A DNA stretch of 64,000 nucleotides from positions 1 to 64,000 of the forward strand of contig NZ_PVZS01000006.1 of NCBI RefSeq assembly GCF_003004785.1, in the 5' to 3' direction. The position numbers were made by a program, and so were the translations under genes. Under the pieces are notes generated by a model, which worked only from the letters and a program-made list of their open reading frames with translations, made no database searches and was not told the DNA's origin. Origin of the DNA: Alsobacter soli (lineage in GTDB: Bacteria > Pseudomonadota > Alphaproteobacteria > Rhizobiales > Beijerinckiaceae). Positions 13,995-22,385 of the stretch are shown piece by piece (the first letter of the stretch is position 1; each line of letters begins with the position of its first letter).

Positions 13995-15424
13995 CTAAGG
14001 GCTCATGGATCGCCGGAGCTCTCGCCGCGCTCGCGGCGGGGGCGGGAGGCTATTGGGCGGGCCGCGACGGACTCAAGCTGCCGGAGGTGAGTGAGCTGGC
14101 GTCAACGGTCCAGAAGCAAATCGGTCTGGAGCAGTCGAAGGCCGCCTCCGAGGAACCCAGATCGGCGCCGGCCGGCCCGGTGGTCTACTACCGCCATCCG
14201 GACGGGAAGCCGTTTTATTCCTTGGAGTCGAAGCAGAGCGAGGATGGACGGGACTACCGTCCCGTCCACGCCAGCGAGGACATCAGCTTCGAGGGTGATC
14301 CGCCGCCCGTGTCGGAGCAGCCCGCACGCCCGGTGACGCCGGGAGCAAGGCGCGTCCTCTTCTACCGAAACCCGATGGGCCTGCCGGACACCTCGACCGC
14401 GCCGAAGAAAGACTCGATGGGGATGGATTACATCCCGGTCTACGAGGGCGAAGCCGAGGCTTCGACCGTCGCCATCTCTCCGGGCAAGCTCCAGCGGACC
14501 GGGGTACGGTCCGAGGTGGTGGAACGGCGCGCTCTGACGAGGCCTGTTCGGGCCCCCGGTGCCCTCGACGAGGACGAGCGCCGGGTTTCGGTCGTATCGG
14601 TGCGCTCGGAGTCCTTCATCGAGGCCGTCGAGAACGTCACGACGGGCGATCACGTCCACAGGGGGCAACCCTTGTTCCGGCTCTACTCGCCCGAGATCGC
14701 CGCCGCGGCTGCCCAGTACCTCACCGCTATCGGCATGGAGGGAGCGCGGCGTCGCCTTCAGAACCTCGGAGTTCCGCCCGATGTCGTCAATGAGATCGAA
14801 CGCACCCGCAAGGTGCCTCTGACCATCACCTGGACGGCGCCGCGAGACGGCGCAGTCGTCCAGCGGAACGTCAGCAACGGCATGCGGGCGATGCCTGGCG
14901 ACGTGCTGTTCCGCATCGTCGACCATTCGTCGGTCTGGGTCATGGCTGACGTCTCCGAGCGCGACTTGGCCGGTGTCGAAGAGGGCCAACCCGCGACCGT
15001 TCGGGTCCGGAGCTTTCCCGGGCGGACGTTCACGGGAGTTGTCGCCCGGATCTATCCGCACCTGTCGGCGGAGACCCGGACGGTTCGCATCCGAATCGAG
15101 CTCGCCAACCCGGACGGGGTTCTGCGGCCGGCCATGTACGCCGATGTGGAACTGGAGTCCGGATCACGTGCGCCCGTCGTTGCCGTGCCGGACAGCGCCG
15201 TGATCGACACGGGCGCGCGACAGGTCGTGATCCTCGACAGGGGCGAGGGCAGGTTCGCGCCGCGCGAGGTCCAGGTCGGCGTGCGGGGATCCGGCTTCAC
15301 CGAAATTCGGAACGGGGTCGCCGAAGGTGACCGGGTGGTGGTGTCGGCCAACTTCCTCATTGATGCCGAAAGCAACCTGAAGGCCGCGCTCCAGGGCATG
15401 GCCACGTCGAAGGCGACGCCATGA
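13991..15424 (+). CDS. cusB: CusB-type RND efflux periplasmic adaptor
   Basis: 477 residues. An N-terminal hydrophobic segment with a WAGRDG end anchors or exports it. Residues about 55-155 hold two heavy-metal-binding-type repeats, each ending in a DYxPVxxxE motif (DYRPVHASED, DYIPVYEGEA), though both lack the Cys of the classical YxCPMHP form. The adaptor core follows (barrel-sandwich, then a helical hairpin, then beta-barrel: VTTGDHVHRGQPLFRLYSPE ... DVSERDLAGVEEGQ). It links the inner membrane pump to an outer membrane channel and may hand metal to CusA. It overlaps cusA by 4 bp. No outer membrane CusC gene is present here. Confidence 0.88.
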   Translation: MTKGSWIAGALAALAAGAGGYWAGRDGLKLPEVSELASTVQKQIGLEQSKAASEEPRSAPAGPVVYYRHPDGKPFYSLESKQSEDGRDYRPVHASEDISFEGDPPPVSEQPARPVTPGARRVLFYRNPMGLPDTSTAPKKDSMGMDYIPVYEGEAEASTVAISPGKLQRTGVRSEVVERRALTRPVRAPGALDEDERRVSVVSVRSESFIEAVENVTTGDHVHRGQPLFRLYSPEIAAAAAQYLTAIGMEGARRRLQNLGVPPDVVNEIERTRKVPLTITWTAPRDGAVVQRNVSNGMRAMPGDVLFRIVDHSSVWVMADVSERDLAGVEEGQPATVRVRSFPGRTFTGVVARIYPHLSAETRTVRIRIELANPDGVLRPAMYADVELESGSRAPVVAVPDSAVIDTGARQVVILDRGEGRFAPREVQVGVRGSGFTEIRNGVAEGDRVVVSANFLIDAESNLKAALQGMATSKATP

Positions 15425-18400
15425 TCGCTCGTCTCATTGCCTGGTCGGCCCGTAACCTGCTGTTGGTGTTCATCGGCGCGGCGTTTGCTGTCTTGGCGGG
15501 CGTCTACGCGCTGCGCACCCTGCCGCTCGACGCCATTCCCGACCTCTCGGATGTGCAGGTCATCGTCTACACCGATTACCCCGGCCAGGCGCCGCAGGTG
15601 GTCGAGGATCAGGTCACCTATCCATTGACGACGTCGATGCTGACGGTGCCGAAGTCGAAGGTCGTGCGCGGCTTCTCGTTCTTCGGCGTGTCTTTCGTCT
15701 ACGTGATCTTCGAGGACGGCACGGACCCGTACTGGGCCCGCAGCCGGGTGCTCGAATACCTGAACTCCGCCTCCAGGCGCCTCCCGGCGGGCGTGACCCC
15801 AAGCCTCGGGCCGGATGCGACCGGCGTGGGCTGGGTCTACCAGTACGCCGTCGTGGCCAAGGACATGACGCTGGCCGAATTGCGCTCGCTCCAGGACTGG
15901 GTGGTGCGCTATGCCGCCTCCAAGGCCGAAGGGGTGGCCGAGGTCGCGAGCGTCGGCGGCTTCGTCAAGCAGTACAACGTGGTCGTCGATCCGCGCCGTC
16001 TTCGGGCGCAGGGCATCCCGCTCCAAAGGCTGAGGGACGCGATCCGCACCAGCAACATGGACGTCGGCGGACGCACGGTCGAGCTGTCCGAGTTCGAGTT
16101 CATGGTCCGCGGGCGGGGCTACCTGAAGAGCATCCAGGACATCGAGGCTATCGTGCTCAAGACCGAGGCGGGCGTTCCCGTCCGCGTCGGCGACGTCGCC
16201 CGAGTCGAACTCGGACCGGACGAGCGCCGCGGCCTCACGGAGCTGAACGGCGAGGGAGAGGTCGCGAGCGGCATCATCTTGCAGCGGTTCGGGGCCAACG
16301 CCCTCAATGTCATCGACAGCGCCAAGTCCAAACTAACCGAGATCGCGGCCAGCCTGCCCAAGGGCGCCAAGATCGTCCCGGTCTACGACCGTTCTCAGTT
16401 GATCAACGACGCCATCGCCACCCTCAGGCACACGCTGGTCGAGGAGAGCGTCGTCGTCGCGCTGGTGTGCATCGTCTTCCTCCTGCACGTCAGAAGCGCG
16501 CTCGTGGCCATCCTGATGCTGCCCGTCGGCATCCTGATGGCGTTCGCAGGCATGAGGCTGATGGGCCTCGGCTCGAACATCATGAGCCTGGGAGGCATCG
16601 CCATCGCCATCGGGGCGATGATCGACGCGGCCATCGTGATGATCGAGAACGCCCACAAGCACCTGGAGCGGGCGCCGAAGGACAAGCCCCGGATCAAACT
16701 CCTGATCGCTGCCGCGAGCGAAGTCGGGCCGGCACTGTTCTTCAGCCTGCTGATCATCACGGTGTCGTTCCTGCCAATCTTCACTTTGGAAAGCCAGGAG
16801 GGACGGCTGTTCGGCCCGCTTGCCTTCACCAAGACGTTCGCAATGGCCGCGGCGGCCCTGCTCTCGGTCACGCTCGTCCCGGCCTTGATGGTGATCTTCG
16901 TGCGTGGGCGGATCGTCCCGGAGCATCGCAACCCCATCAACCGGCTGCTGATCTGGATGTACCGACCCGTGATCCGTGGCGTGCTCCGGGCCAAGACGCT
17001 GACCATCCTCGTCGCGCTCGCGGCCTTGGCGGCAACGGTTTGGCCGGCGCGCCAGCTCGGCTCGGAGTTCATGCCGGACCTCGACGAGGGCACTCTGATG
17101 TACATGCCGACGACCCTGCCGGGCCTGTCGGTGACCAAGGCGGCGGAACTCCTCCAGACACAGGACCGGATCATCAAGTCCTTCCCGGAGGTCGCCTCCG
17201 TCTACGGCAAGGCCGGGCGGGCTCTCACGGCCACCGATCCCGCGCCCACGGAGATGTTCGAGACGATTATCAACCTGAAGCCGAAGGGCGAATGGCGGCC
17301 GGGGGTGACGCTGGCGAGCCTGAAGGCCGAGATGGACCAGGCCCTCCAGTTCCCCGGTGTCTCGAACGCCTGGACGATGCCGATCCGGGCGCGCATCGAC
17401 ATGCTCTCGACCGGCATCCGCACGCCCGTGGGCATCAAGGTGTTCGGCGCCGACCTCGCCGAGATGGAGAGGACGGCCCGCCAGGTGGAGGCCGTGGTCA
17501 AGGCCGTGCCCGGCACCACCAGCGCCTACGCGGAGCGGGTGATCGGGGGCTACTACCTCGACGTCGTGCCCGACCGAATGGCGCTCGGCCGCTACGGCCT
17601 GACCATCGGCGACGTGCAGGACGTAATCGCGACGGCGATGGGGGGCGAAGTCGTCACGACAACGGTCGAGGGACGGGAGCGCTACGCCGTCACCATCCGC
17701 TATCCCCGCGACCTGCGCTCTGACCCGCGGGCCATCGCGACCGAGGTGCAAGTGCCGCTGCCGGCGGGCGGCGCCGTGCCGCTCGGGGAGGTGGCCGAGG
17801 TCAAGCTCAACCGGGGCGCGACTTCGATACGCACGGAGAACGGGCAGCTGGCGATCTACATCTTCGTGGACATGGCCGGCCGCGACCTCGGGGGCTACGT
17901 CGCCGAGGCCCGACGTGCGGTCGCGAACGAGGTGAAGTTCCCCGCGGGCGCCTACGTCCAGTGGAGCGGACAGTTCGAGTACCTGGAGCGAGCGGAGGCC
18001 CGCCTGAGGATCGTCGTGCCGGTCACGCTCCTGATCATCTTCCTGCTGCTCTACCTTAACTTCCGTCGGATCACGGAGACGCTGATCGTGATGCTGTCGC
18101 TGCCCTTCGCCTTGATCGGCGGCGTGTGGCTGATGTGGTGGCTTGGGTTCAACATGTCGGTCGCGGTGGCCGTCGGGTTCATCGCCCTGGCCGGCGTCGC
18201 GGCGGAGACCGGGGTCGTGATGCTGATCTATCTTGACCAGGCCCTGGAGCACCGGGCGGCCGAGCGGGCGGCCCAAGGGCGTCGGTTCACCCGGGCCGAC
18301 CTCTACGAGGCGATCATGGTCGGCGCGGTCGAGCGAGTCCGGCCCAAGATGATGACGGTGGCCGCGATCATGGCTGGCCTGCTGCCGATCCTTTGGAGTA

Positions 18401-18594
18401 CAGGGACAGGCTCGGAGATCATGCAGCGGATCGCCGTTCCGATGATTGGCGGCATGGTCTCCTCGACCCTGCTGACCCTTGTCGTGATCCCCGCGATCTA
18501 CGGGCTCATCAAGGGACGCGGGCTGCCCGGGGCGGCGGGCGACGTGAGCTCGGCGGACGAAAGTTGCGGGGACGCCAGGCTTGCCGCCGAGTGA
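15421..18594 (+). CDS. cusA: CusA-type heavy-metal RND efflux transporter
   Basis: 1057 residues, the expected size for heavy-metal efflux RND pumps with twelve membrane helices and two large periplasmic loops. Family blocks are DAIPDLSDVQVIVYTDYPGQ near the N-terminus, AIAIGAMIDAAIVMIENAHK in the TM4 proton-relay region and EFMPDLDEGTLMYMP at the start of the second half. Met-rich sites and this signature point to monovalent Cu/Ag rather than divalent metal, but substrate choice is an inference. It pumps ions from periplasm or cytoplasm outward with CusB; the channel must be encoded elsewhere. Confidence 0.93.
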   Translation: MIARLIAWSARNLLLVFIGAAFAVLAGVYALRTLPLDAIPDLSDVQVIVYTDYPGQAPQVVEDQVTYPLTTSMLTVPKSKVVRGFSFFGVSFVYVIFEDGTDPYWARSRVLEYLNSASRRLPAGVTPSLGPDATGVGWVYQYAVVAKDMTLAELRSLQDWVVRYAASKAEGVAEVASVGGFVKQYNVVVDPRRLRAQGIPLQRLRDAIRTSNMDVGGRTVELSEFEFMVRGRGYLKSIQDIEAIVLKTEAGVPVRVGDVARVELGPDERRGLTELNGEGEVASGIILQRFGANALNVIDSAKSKLTEIAASLPKGAKIVPVYDRSQLINDAIATLRHTLVEESVVVALVCIVFLLHVRSALVAILMLPVGILMAFAGMRLMGLGSNIMSLGGIAIAIGAMIDAAIVMIENAHKHLERAPKDKPRIKLLIAAASEVGPALFFSLLIITVSFLPIFTLESQEGRLFGPLAFTKTFAMAAAALLSVTLVPALMVIFVRGRIVPEHRNPINRLLIWMYRPVIRGVLRAKTLTILVALAALAATVWPARQLGSEFMPDLDEGTLMYMPTTLPGLSVTKAAELLQTQDRIIKSFPEVASVYGKAGRALTATDPAPTEMFETIINLKPKGEWRPGVTLASLKAEMDQALQFPGVSNAWTMPIRARIDMLSTGIRTPVGIKVFGADLAEMERTARQVEAVVKAVPGTTSAYAERVIGGYYLDVVPDRMALGRYGLTIGDVQDVIATAMGGEVVTTTVEGRERYAVTIRYPRDLRSDPRAIATEVQVPLPAGGAVPLGEVAEVKLNRGATSIRTENGQLAIYIFVDMAGRDLGGYVAEARRAVANEVKFPAGAYVQWSGQFEYLERAEARLRIVVPVTLLIIFLLLYLNFRRITETLIVMLSLPFALIGGVWLMWWLGFNMSVAVAVGFIALAGVAAETGVVMLIYLDQALEHRAAERAAQGRRFTRADLYEAIMVGAVERVRPKMMTVAAIMAGLLPILWSTGTGSEIMQRIAVPMIGGMVSSTLLTLVVIPAIYGLIKGRGLPGAAGDVSSADESCGDARLAAE

Positions 18595-18692
18595 GGGCCG
18601 CATTGGCGTGTCAGGATGCACGGCGTTCACCTGACCGGCTGCCGCCAAGCCGCATGTCGTCCGGGATCCCAGGGGTGGCCCAGACCTGCCGG

Positions 18693-19121
18693 TCACGTGA
18701 AAGGGCCGTGCCTGTGGGTGGTGTCCGCCAAGGTCTCGATGACCCGGCACTCTGCAACGCGACCCGATGCGCACTGCTCCAGCATGCGCTCCAACTCGTC
18801 CTTGAGCGCCATCAGCTTGGCGATCCGCTGCTCGACGTCGGCCAGGCGCTCGCGGGCGATGGCGTCGGCCGCGGCGCAAGGCTGATCGGGATCGTCCTGT
18901 AGCGAAAGCAGTGTCCGGATCGCGTCCACCTCGAACCCGAGCTCCCGGGCGTGGCGGATGAACGCCAGGCGCCGCAGGTCGGCGGCGTCGAACAAGCGCC
19001 GGTTGCCTTCCGTGCGGGACGGCGCCGGCAGCAGGCCGATGCCCTCGTAATACCGGATGGTCGGGACCTTGACGCCGCAGCGGCGCGCAGCTTCGCCGAT
19101 TGGGAACGTTTCTGCCGCCAT
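18693..19121 (-). CDS. MerR-family metal-responsive regulator (CadR/PbrR/ZntR-like)
   Basis: 142 residues. The N-terminal MerR winged helix has IGEAARRCGVKVPTIRYYEGIGLLP and NRRLFDAADLRRLAFI. The C-terminal half has one Cys before the long dimer helix (QPCAAAD) and two after it (EQCASGRVAEC), as in CadR/PbrR-type sensors of Cd, Pb or Zn. It is divergent from the P-type ATPase gene, with a perfect dyad between, so it probably activates that pump when metal is bound. The start ATG at 19121 follows a TAGAGGAGC stretch on the minus strand. Confidence 0.88.
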   Translation of the reverse strand: MAAETFPIGEAARRCGVKVPTIRYYEGIGLLPAPSRTEGNRRLFDAADLRRLAFIRHARELGFEVDAIRTLLSLQDDPDQPCAAADAIARERLADVEQRIAKLMALKDELERMLEQCASGRVAECRVIETLADTTHRHGPFT

Positions 19122-19130
19122 GGGGCTTGC

Positions 19131-19149
19131 TCCTCTAGCAACTAGAGGA
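19131..19149. promoter_or_regulatory. MerR-type operator between divergent regulator and pump genes
   Basis: TCCTCTAG-CAA-CTAGAGGA is a perfect 8+8 bp dyad with a 3-bp centre. It resembles the CTCTAG-type operators of ZntR/PbrR regulators, which normally lie in an overlong promoter spacer. A TTGCTC -35-like element starts at 19127 on the plus strand; the -10 is not clear. Confidence 0.7.
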
Positions 19150-19184
19150 TGTAGAGCGGGCGGAAACGGAATCGAGAGGCCGGC

Positions 19185-21440
19185 ATGACCGACGATGTTC
19201 AAACCCGTTACCGCGTCACTGGCATGGATTGCGCGTCCTGCGCCGCCAAGATCGAGACGGCCGTACGGCGCATGCCCGGCGTGCTGGACGTCGCCGTCTC
19301 CCCCACCGCCGGCTCCATGACGCTCCGCCACACGGCCGCCGCGGACCTCGCGGCAATGGAGAAAAAGGTGGCCGGCCTCGGCTACAAGGCCGTGCGCTCC
19401 GGAGATGCTGCTGCAAAGGCGGTCCCGCCCGACGCACACGCGGGCTGCTGCAGCCACGACCACCATCACGGCCATGAGCACGAAGGCCATTCACACGATC
19501 ACAAGGACCCCAACAATGGTCACGCCCACGGTGCGGAGGTCGCCGGCCTTCACGGCCATGACCACGGCCCGATGGAGGGGCCGTGGTGGAAATCCTCGAA
19601 GGGCCTGCTGACCATCACCAGCGGGATCGGCCTCGTCGGCGCCTATGTGGTCGGCAAGCTCGTCCCCGGCGTCGAACGCTGGGCCTTCGAAGCGGCGATG
19701 CTGATCGGTCTCATCCCCATCGCCAAGCGCGCGTTCATGGCGGCGCTGGCCGGGATCCCGTTCACCATCGAGATGCTGCTCACCATCGCGGCGGTCGGCG
19801 CGGTGATCATCGGCGCCGGCGAGGAGGGCGCCACCGTGGTCTTCCTATTTCTCGTCGGCGAGTTGCTGGAGGGCGTCGCCGCGGGCAAGGCCCGCGATAG
19901 CATCCAGGCGCTGACGAAGCTCGTGCCCAAGACGGCCCTGGTGGAGACGGACGGCAAGACCAAGGAGGTTCCGGCCGAGACCTTGCCCGTCGGCGCGGCC
20001 GTGCTCGTTCGCCCCGGCGACCGCGTGCCGGCGGACGGGGTGATCCTGTCGGGCGAGAGCGCCATCGACGAGTCGCCCGTGTCCGGCGAGAGCGTCCCGG
20101 TGCGCAAGGGACCGAACGAAGCCGTCTTCGCCGGCACGGTGAACGGCGACGCGGCCCTGCGCATCCAGGTCACCGCTGCCGCCGCCGACAACACCATCGC
20201 GCGCGTCGTCAAACTGGTCGAGGAGGCGCAGGAGAGCAAGGCGCCGACCGAGCGCTTCATCGACCGCTTCTCACGCTACTATACCCCTGGCGTGGTCGTC
20301 GCCGCCGCGCTTGTGGCGGTCGCGCCGCCCATCCTCGCGGGCGCCTCCTGGTCGGAGTGGGTCTACAAGGGCCTTGCCATCCTGCTGATCGGTTGCCCCT
20401 GCGCCCTGGTGATTTCGACGCCGGCCGCCATCGCGGCAAGCCTCTCTTCCGGCGCCCGGCGTGGCCTGCTGCTCAAGGGCGGTGCCGTGCTGGAGAACAT
20501 CGGCAAGGTCACGGCCGTGGCGCTGGACAAGACCGGGACCCTAACCCAGGGCAAGCCGCAGGTGACGGACGTGATCGGCTTCGCCCGCGACTCCGGCGAG
20601 GTGCTGCGCGTCGCCGCCGGCCTGGAGACTGGCTCCAGCCATCCGCTCGCCCAGGCCATCCTCGCCCGCGCGGCAGCGGACGGCGTCGCGCCGGCGCCGG
20701 CGGCCGATGGCAGGGCGCTCGGGGGCAAGGGGGTCACAGGTCTGGTGGACGGCGTCGAGGCGTTTCTGGGCTCGCCCAAGGAAGCCGCCGCAAGGACGGC
20801 ACTCGACCCTGCGGTTCAGGAGCGCATCGAAGCCCTCAACCATGAGGGCAAGACCGTTGCGGTGCTGGTGCTCGGCGGCGAACTCGCCGGGGCGCTTGCC
20901 ATGCGGGACGAGCCCCGGCCGGACGCCAGGGCTGGCCTTAAGGCGCTCACCGCCTCGGGGCTCAAAACTGTGATGCTGACAGGGGATAACCGCCGCACCG
21001 CCGAGGCTGTCGGGCGCGAGCTCGGCATCGAAGTGCGGGCTGAGTTATTGCCGCAGGACAAGCAACGCATCGTCGGCGAGATGCAGGGCGCCGGCCAGCG
21101 CGTCGCCAAGGTCGGCGACGGCATCAACGACGCCCCGGCGCTCGCCGCCGCCCACGTGGGCATCGCCATGGGCGGGGGGACGGACGTGGCCTTGGAAACC
21201 GCCGACGCGGCGGTGCTGCACGGGCGGGTGACGGATATTGCCGAGATGATCGCGTTGTCCAAGCGCACCATGGCCAACATCCGTCAGAACATCGGCATCG
21301 CCCTCGGCCTAAAGGCCGTGTTCCTGGTCACCACCATCATGGGCCTGACCGGGTTGTGGCCGGCGATCCTCGCCGACACCGGGGCGACCGTGCTGGTCAC
21401 CGCGAACGCCATGCGCCTGCTGCGGGCGCCGGCTGGCTGA
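19185..21440 (+). CDS. Heavy-metal P1B-type ATPase (Zn/Cd/Pb exporter)
   Basis: 751 residues. An N-terminal HMA domain has the metal site GMDCASCAAK, followed by a His-rich linker (residues about 85-130, many HxH and DHHHGHEHEGHSHDH) that can bind Zn or Cd. The membrane metal site is IGCPCALVISTPAA (CPC), the phosphorylation motif DKTGTLTQGKPQ, and the ATP hinge motif GDGINDAPALA. The divergent CadR/PbrR-like regulator and the CPC with His-rich region point to the ZntA/CadA group, not CopA. It pumps divalent metal out of the cytoplasm. Confidence 0.92.
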   Translation: MTDDVQTRYRVTGMDCASCAAKIETAVRRMPGVLDVAVSPTAGSMTLRHTAAADLAAMEKKVAGLGYKAVRSGDAAAKAVPPDAHAGCCSHDHHHGHEHEGHSHDHKDPNNGHAHGAEVAGLHGHDHGPMEGPWWKSSKGLLTITSGIGLVGAYVVGKLVPGVERWAFEAAMLIGLIPIAKRAFMAALAGIPFTIEMLLTIAAVGAVIIGAGEEGATVVFLFLVGELLEGVAAGKARDSIQALTKLVPKTALVETDGKTKEVPAETLPVGAAVLVRPGDRVPADGVILSGESAIDESPVSGESVPVRKGPNEAVFAGTVNGDAALRIQVTAAAADNTIARVVKLVEEAQESKAPTERFIDRFSRYYTPGVVVAAALVAVAPPILAGASWSEWVYKGLAILLIGCPCALVISTPAAIAASLSSGARRGLLLKGGAVLENIGKVTAVALDKTGTLTQGKPQVTDVIGFARDSGEVLRVAAGLETGSSHPLAQAILARAAADGVAPAPAADGRALGGKGVTGLVDGVEAFLGSPKEAAARTALDPAVQERIEALNHEGKTVAVLVLGGELAGALAMRDEPRPDARAGLKALTASGLKTVMLTGDNRRTAEAVGRELGIEVRAELLPQDKQRIVGEMQGAGQRVAKVGDGINDAPALAAAHVGIAMGGGTDVALETADAAVLHGRVTDIAEMIALSKRTMANIRQNIGIALGLKAVFLVTTIMGLTGLWPAILADTGATVLVTANAMRLLRAPAG

Positions 21441-21449
21441 GGAGGCCCG

Positions 21450-22133
21450 ATGCCGGTTTGGGCCTATGTCTTCATCCCAGTGGTGGCAGCGGTCGGCGGC
21501 GCGGTCCTCGCGGTTCGCCGACCGCCCGGTCCGACGCTCACCAGCGCCATCCAGCACTTCACAGCGGGCGTGGTCTTCGCTGCCGCCGCCGGCGAGATCC
21601 TGCCCGACCTCAAGCACAAAGGATTCTGGCCCGTGGTGCTCGGCGCCGTGGCGGGCGTGGCCGCCACGCTCGGAGTCAAGCGCCTAGGGGGCGTGGCACG
21701 TGGCTCCGTTGGGCTGCTCGCTGCGGTCGGCGTGGATGTCTTTATCGATGGACTGGTGCTCGGACTCGGTTTCGTGGCCGGCCAGCGAGAGGGCCTGCTG
21801 CTCACGGCAGCCCTGACCCTGGAGATCCTCTTCCTGGGGCTGACTGTCACTACGGAGTTGAGCGAGTACATCGGGTCGAAGACGGCCGTCGTTGCGGCGA
21901 TTGCGGGTCTCGCCTTCCTCCTCCCGCTGGGAGCACTGGCTGCGGTCCCAGTCTCGGGGCTGTCACAGCCCGTGGTCACCGGCTTCTTCGCCTTCGGTTT
22001 GATCGCTCTACTCTACCTGGTCACCGAGGAGCTCCTGGTGGAGGCGCATGAGCAGCCAGACAACTCCTGGGTCACGGAAATGTTTTTCGCCGGCTTCTTG
22101 CTGCTGTTCATGCTGGAGCAGGCCATAGGCTGA
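21450..22133 (+). CDS. ZIP-family metal transporter
   Basis: 227 residues with about seven or eight membrane helices, starting 9 bp after the ATPase stop and so probably co-transcribed. HFTAGVVFAAAAGEILPDL matches the ZIP helix 2, VDVFIDGLVLGLGF takes the place of the metal-site helix 4 (normally HN..DG), and LTLEILFLGLTVTTEL that of helix 5 (normally HE..). The His residues of both metal-site motifs are absent. Zn or Cd transport is a family inference, and direction is unknown; coupling to an exporter suggests a detoxification role. Confidence 0.75.
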   Translation: MPVWAYVFIPVVAAVGGAVLAVRRPPGPTLTSAIQHFTAGVVFAAAAGEILPDLKHKGFWPVVLGAVAGVAATLGVKRLGGVARGSVGLLAAVGVDVFIDGLVLGLGFVAGQREGLLLTAALTLEILFLGLTVTTELSEYIGSKTAVVAAIAGLAFLLPLGALAAVPVSGLSQPVVTGFFAFGLIALLYLVTEELLVEAHEQPDNSWVTEMFFAGFLLLFMLEQAIG

Positions 22134-22176
22134 AGTTTCCGGGAAGTGAGCCGGGGCCGCAGCCATCCCCCGTCCC

Positions 22177-22385
22177 TCAATCGGCCGAGAGGATCAGACC
22201 AGCCAAGAGGTCCCCTCGGCCGACGATCTTTCCGACGGGATCGCGGGTGAAATTTCCGCGGGGATCGTGGATCCCCAGCAGTTGTCCTGTGCATCTCGCG
22301 CTGCCGCCTTGCCGTCCAATCGCTGTGTTTCGATGTGGCCGATGATGGCACCCCGAGCGTCTCGAAGTACCTGGATCACGCTCAT
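22177..22385 (-). pseudogene. Frameshifted small protein gene
   Basis: Read from 22385, the protein begins MSVIQVLRDARGAIIGHIE and reaches ...DAQDN. In the next frame it continues as LLGIHDPRGNFTRDPVGKIVGRGDLLAGLI to a stop at 22177-22179. Joining the frames gives a product of about 69 residues with repeated DxRGxxxG turns, a layout I associate with small uncharacterised alphaproteobacterial proteins. A single lost base near 22286 (an expected AACCTG now AACTG) explains the break. The start overlaps the stop of the 377-residue gene upstream (ATGA). Confidence 0.55.

Noticed and set aside
16333-18879. An 848-codon open frame opposite cusA
   Set aside because: No recognisable family and His/Asp/Arg-rich text; the plus-strand RND transporter explains the sequence.
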